The notes under the pieces were generated by a model that saw nothing but the letters and a program-made list of their open reading frames with translations, searched no databases and had not been told where the DNA came from. Shown here piece by piece: positions 29,560-32,651 of a DNA stretch of 32,651 nucleotides. Origin of the DNA: Chara braunii (Eukaryota > Streptophyta > Charophyceae > Charales > Characeae); the NCBI GenBank assembly GCA_003427395.1, contig BFEA01001079.1, forward strand, positions 71,453 through 104,103. Direction: 5' to 3'. Numbering within the stretch: position 1 is the stretch's first letter; each line of letters starts with the position of its first letter. A program made the position numbers and the translations under genes.

Positions 29560-31050
29560 TCAAAACATATGTATGTACATATATAAAAATGTTATATAAT
29601 GTGAGACGATCACTTCTCACAATCACATTGGGACTCCTCTCAGCCATATATGTATGTAATCGCAGACATTCACATCCAAAGTCCGAACCACAAACATACT
29701 TGCAATCATATCAAAGATGCAATCGAAGTCCATACACTACACGGGGTCAATTTCAACCACTCGTTGTTTTCATACCCCTCACATTAGCCATATAAGCCCC
29801 AACCTTTGTCCAACCTTCCATAAATAAAGCACTCAGTATCTTTGTTAAATGATCATTTAATAAAGTCCGGGTAAAAACCCAACGAAACAATTCAAACAAC
29901 AGGGCTAAAACCTTTAGGTTGAGTTGGCAATAGTGAACTGGAGTTAAATCGTAAACCCACGAATTGACAACCGACATGTTATTAGTGATAATAGAAGATG
30001 ATCCTCGTGCGATCAACTAAAACTAGTCCAATATTGAATTGAAATATCCAAAGAAGATCTATGACACAAGACAAGTCAAATTGAATGCCCAAGGCTAGAC
30101 TATCTGTGTATAGAGAATAAATATCCATAACATATTCTCACTCATAATTCTTCTTATACTAAGTTTAAGTCTACCTCTAAGCAAGTGCCCAAAGAAGGTA
30201 GACCTTTGACAACATATTCCCTATTTAAAGCAGATTGTCAGAATCGTCACCTGTCAAAAATTTAATCTATCTCTTTTAAACTAAGAAAACATTGGCAGTG
30301 CTTCCCGTAAGAAAAAGTGTCTTTTCATAATTTATATTAGCTCGAATACGAAAACTGAAATAATCTCTAACTCTGAAAAGTCAAATTTTGTCTAACTCCC
30401 TGAATTAGTAAAACTTTGGGCAACATCTCCTCTAGAGAAGTAGAATTCTCAGATTCATACTCACTTAGATAAGAACTCGAATATAAGACTTGAGTTCTGT
30501 CAAGACAGAATTTAACTAACTCCTTAGATTTATAGAAATTTCGACAGCTCTTGCCGTCGAGAAAGTAACTTTTAAAAATTTATACAAAGCTAATTTCAGA
30601 ATCTGAAATAATCTTGACTTTTCAAAATCAAATTTTGTCTAACTCCCTGAATTAACAAAAAATTGGGCAAAACTGTCCCTAGAAAAGAAGGTTTTCGCTA
30701 AGCCAGATATAAAGCTTGGACAAAAAGTTGAACTTTGAAAGGCAGATTTGACTAACATTTTGGTTTTATAGAAATTTCGGCAGTGCTTCCCGTATAAGAA
30801 GTACCTTTCCAATATTTATACAAAGCCAAGTATAAAAAATGATCCCAGAAAATGCAAGAATTGACCTAAGTAAACAAAGTTAGCTCATAAAATACAGAAT
30901 TTGAACTAACTCCTATGACTCTAGCACGTGGCGACCAACTTACGCAACTACCCGTCAAACTGAAACTCAGACTAAGTAGAGATCTCACTCAGCCACATGC
31001 AAAACCAAACCACAATCGCAAGTACTCTCAACATTCCCAAGGTCAAACCT
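29560..31050 (-). repeat. Right inverted arm
   Basis: Reverse complement of 17,340-19,390 in the same internal order. Landmarks are TTAAATGATCATTTAATAAA near 29,847, CCAACCTTTGTCCAACC near 29,800, the CTTCCCGTA pieces of the satellite (30,300-30,800), and CAAAACCAAACCACAATCGC near 31,000. It carries only about five satellite units against nine in the left arm. Confidence 0.75.
30300..30850 (-). repeat. 123-bp satellite, ~5 degenerate units
   Basis: Reverse-complement copies of the left-arm unit: CAGTGCTTCCCGTA twice, CTAACTCCCTGAATTA twice, and AAATTTCGGCAG or AAATTTCGACAG. Units are less alike than in the left array, so the left array expanded after the arms formed. Confidence 0.7.
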
Positions 31051-31113
31051 TGTTAAACAATAGTTTGTAGTCTTTCAATGATTTATCTCTTCTACCCAAT
31101 TTACATAGGGCGT

Positions 31114-31950
31114 TGTCGGTGCGAATACCCTTACAAGGGTATCCGCACTGGTTTTTGCAGGTGGCAGAAAATAGTTTGGTTTAGAGTTTAGGTACGCCGC
31201 GCTGGGCGTGGCCGCGTCGGTGATTTACGTTGACCGGGTGGTGGACTAGAATAGAGAGTGTGTGGGCGCGCAGATTTTTGAGACGCGTGTGATCTTCTTA
31301 ATTGTTGATGACTGAAGGGTCGGCATGATCGTCGGCCGGAATTTTTCCTTCTGATTAAATAAGGGTAAAAAGATTATGTCGCGTTGATTGTTGTGCTCGC
31401 CTGTGTCCTGTGTGTATGCACGGAAGACGACATCGACAGCAATGTCACTTCTGAACGCGTCCCGGTAGCTTGGCGCGTCGCGCAGTATCTGTTCATTTAG
31501 GCGTCCGCCAATGCTAGACCCACGTTCGGGCCTAGCGCCGTTTAGTTATGGCGTCGGGCTTTCGTCGGGGAGATTCGGGGATCGAGGACGAGCGACGACA
31601 ATGCGGGAATATCGGAGTGGCGCAAAAGGGCCGAGGGGCTGAGGGCCTGGCGGGGCTATCCCCCTTGGCTTTAATGACAGTGGCGTGAGGGCGGGGCTAT
31701 CCCTGTTGGCCTTGTTGTCGGCAACATCTGGCTGGTGGTGGCGGCTTCTAAATATTTTATTTTGGTGTTGTATTTTTATCTGGCTTTTGGGCACTCCGGC
31801 GCGCCGCTGACTTGGACGCGATGCCGGGCTTAATGGTCATTACAGCAGTCGGGGGCCGTGAGTGCGTGTCCCATCCGACGGGTCTGCGGGTTCCGGTTGC
31901 TGGCGAGAATCCGCTAACTCGCCGCAGAAAGGGAAGCTACGGCGCGGTCA
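31114..31950 (+). repeat. Direct repeat, copy 2
   Basis: It begins TGTCGGTGCG and matches the block starting at 12,078. Its leading hairpin is more complete: GTGCG-A-ATACCCTT pairs with AAGGGTAT-C-CGCAC (31,119-31,148), 13 pairs with one mismatch. Similarity fades after GATGCCGGGCTTAA (about 31,825). GCTGACTTGG before that weakly resembles the 5' start of LSU rRNA (GCTGAATTTAAGC), which would fit a ribosomal-spacer origin. No gene inside. Confidence 0.55.
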
Positions 31951-32300
31951 AAGTTTGAGTTGTAATGGCACGTAAGGTCGAAGGGCCCGTAACGCTGGAT
32001 GTATATGACCTACGTGTCGGGTCAGGTGAGGTCGCATGGGGATATGTTGTATTCACGGGACTGCCAGAAGAGCAATTACAAACTATTTTTGTAGCAGCGC
32101 CGAGGTTTCCCCTTCTCAGTACTATGGGGAACCCCGCAGCAGCCACATCCGGACTCAAGCCTCTAACGAGGGAACATGCGGGAGCCGTGCCCGCCAGCAG
32201 GGGTGATACCTGCTGTTGGGGGCGGGTGGTGTCAGCCAGGGTTGTCACGGCCCCGGCCCCGGGGGTCCGGTGCGGTGGTCCCCTGACCCCGGGCCGGGAG
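31951..32300. other. GC-rich, no gene identified
   Basis: Frames on both strands are open but of low quality. AGCAGG/CCTGCT (near 32,195-32,215) is a small hairpin. Nothing else is supported. Confidence 0.35.
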
Positions 32301-32303
32301 GGG

Positions 32304-32360
32304 TAAAAAAATTAAAAAAAAAAAAAAATCGAAAAAAAATCCAAAAAAATATTTAAAAAA
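32304..32360. repeat. A-rich low-complexity tract
   Basis: Runs of 7 to 15 A are broken by TT, TCG, TCC and TATTT. It separates the GC-rich region from the branched hairpin. Confidence 0.8.
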
Positions 32361-32363
32361 TCT

Positions 32364-32444
32364 GGTGGGGTGCGCACCGCTGCCAGGCACCTCCTGGCGC
32401 TTTCTGCTATTTTGCAGAAAAGTGCCCCCCTGGGCCACCCCACC
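32364..32444. other. Branched hairpin (9-bp outer stem, inner stems)
   Basis: GGTGGGGTG (32,364-32,372) pairs with CACCCCACC (32,436-32,444). Inside are CCAGG/CCTGG (32,383-32,396) and TTTCTGC/GCAGAAA (32,401-32,420) with a 6-base loop. This gives a three-way foldback of about 80 bases. Purpose unknown. Confidence 0.65.
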
Positions 32445-32499
32445 GGGGTCCCCCCACCCCGCTGCCGGGGTCATTCGGCGGTGGTCGAGGTTGAGTCCG

Positions 32500-32651
32500 G
32501 TGGGCCGGGGCCGGGGATGCGCTGGCACGGGGCGCGGGGGTCGGGGTCGGGGCCGGGGTTCACCTGGGCCGGGGTCGCGGTGGTCGGGGCCGGGGTGTGG
32601 AGCCGGGGCCGGGGTGCAGGTGACCGGTGTCGGGGCCGGGGTGCGGGTGGC
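32500..32651 (+). repeat. G-rich degenerate tandem repeat
   Basis: Repeated GGGGCCGGGGT and GGGGTCGGGG units at short intervals continue to the window end. The plus strand has many closely spaced G-runs and should form G-quadruplexes. Short-read assembly often fails in such DNA. Confidence 0.8.

Larger units (their letters stand above)
17340..31050. mobile_element. Large inverted-repeat-bounded unit, possible DNA transposon
   Basis: The left arm (about 17,340-19,390) and right arm (about 29,560-31,050) are reverse complements over their whole lengths at moderate identity, and enclose about 10 kb. Both outer ends share GAGAGTACTT and TGTGGTTTGG; both inner ends run into TATATATGTA-type sequence. 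The enclosed coding fragments all lie on the minus strand. No transposase motif is recognised and no target-site duplication was found. A plain inverted segmental duplication is the main alternative. Confidence 0.5.

Noticed and set aside
12078-31950. A complete second LTR retrotransposon bounded by the direct repeats
   Set aside because: No gag, protease, RT or integrase is found between them, and no PBS or PPT is visible at the inner edges; kept only as a direct-repeat observation.

Overview
The window looks like repeat-dense nuclear DNA of a green-lineage (streptophyte-type) eukaryote. The reasons are a plant-style Ty3/gypsy retrotransposon primed by initiator tRNA-Met, splice-signal-flanked exon-like pieces, long AT-rich non-coding stretches, inverted and tandem repeats, and no bacterial gene organisation. 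The style of the gag-pol proteins suggests a charophyte alga such as Chara; that is an impression, not a proof. No intact ordinary host gene is evident.

1-11,496: a degraded Ty3/gypsy element on the minus strand. From right to left it has a 5' LTR of about 2.3 kb, a primer-binding site, gag with a CCHC knuckle, an aspartic protease, reverse transcriptase-RNase H, an integrase with an N-terminal PHD-like zinc finger, two unknown sense ORFs, an acidic ORF on the opposite strand, and the first ~1.06 kb of the 3' LTR, which runs off the window. Gag knuckle, protease and RT share one frame broken by stops. Integrase and the two extra ORFs follow through short stop/start overlaps (one ATGGGTGA, two ATGA). 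A single N in the 5' LTR is flanked by an exact 95-bp duplication, an assembly-graph signature.

11,497-17,300: gene-free, hairpin-rich DNA. It holds the first copy of a direct repeat (12,078; second copy 31,114), a collinear but degenerate large-subunit rRNA-like segment (about 12,968-13,545), serial hairpins, and about eight copies of a conserved core flanked by arms of differing sequence, four of them clearly complementary.

17,340-31,050: a pair of diverged inverted arms (about 2.0 and 1.5 kb), each carrying a 123-bp satellite, enclosing about 10 kb. The enclosed DNA has a run of back-to-back perfect hairpins (19,505-19,756), AT-rich filler, and scattered coding fragments all on the minus strand (29.4 to 24.2 kb). 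The best are a 303-codon ORF and an 81-nt exon with canonical splice signals. This resembles a large inverted-repeat transposon or a captured, decaying multi-exon gene.

31,114-32,651: the second direct-repeat copy, then A-rich DNA, a branched hairpin and a G-rich quadruplex-prone tail.
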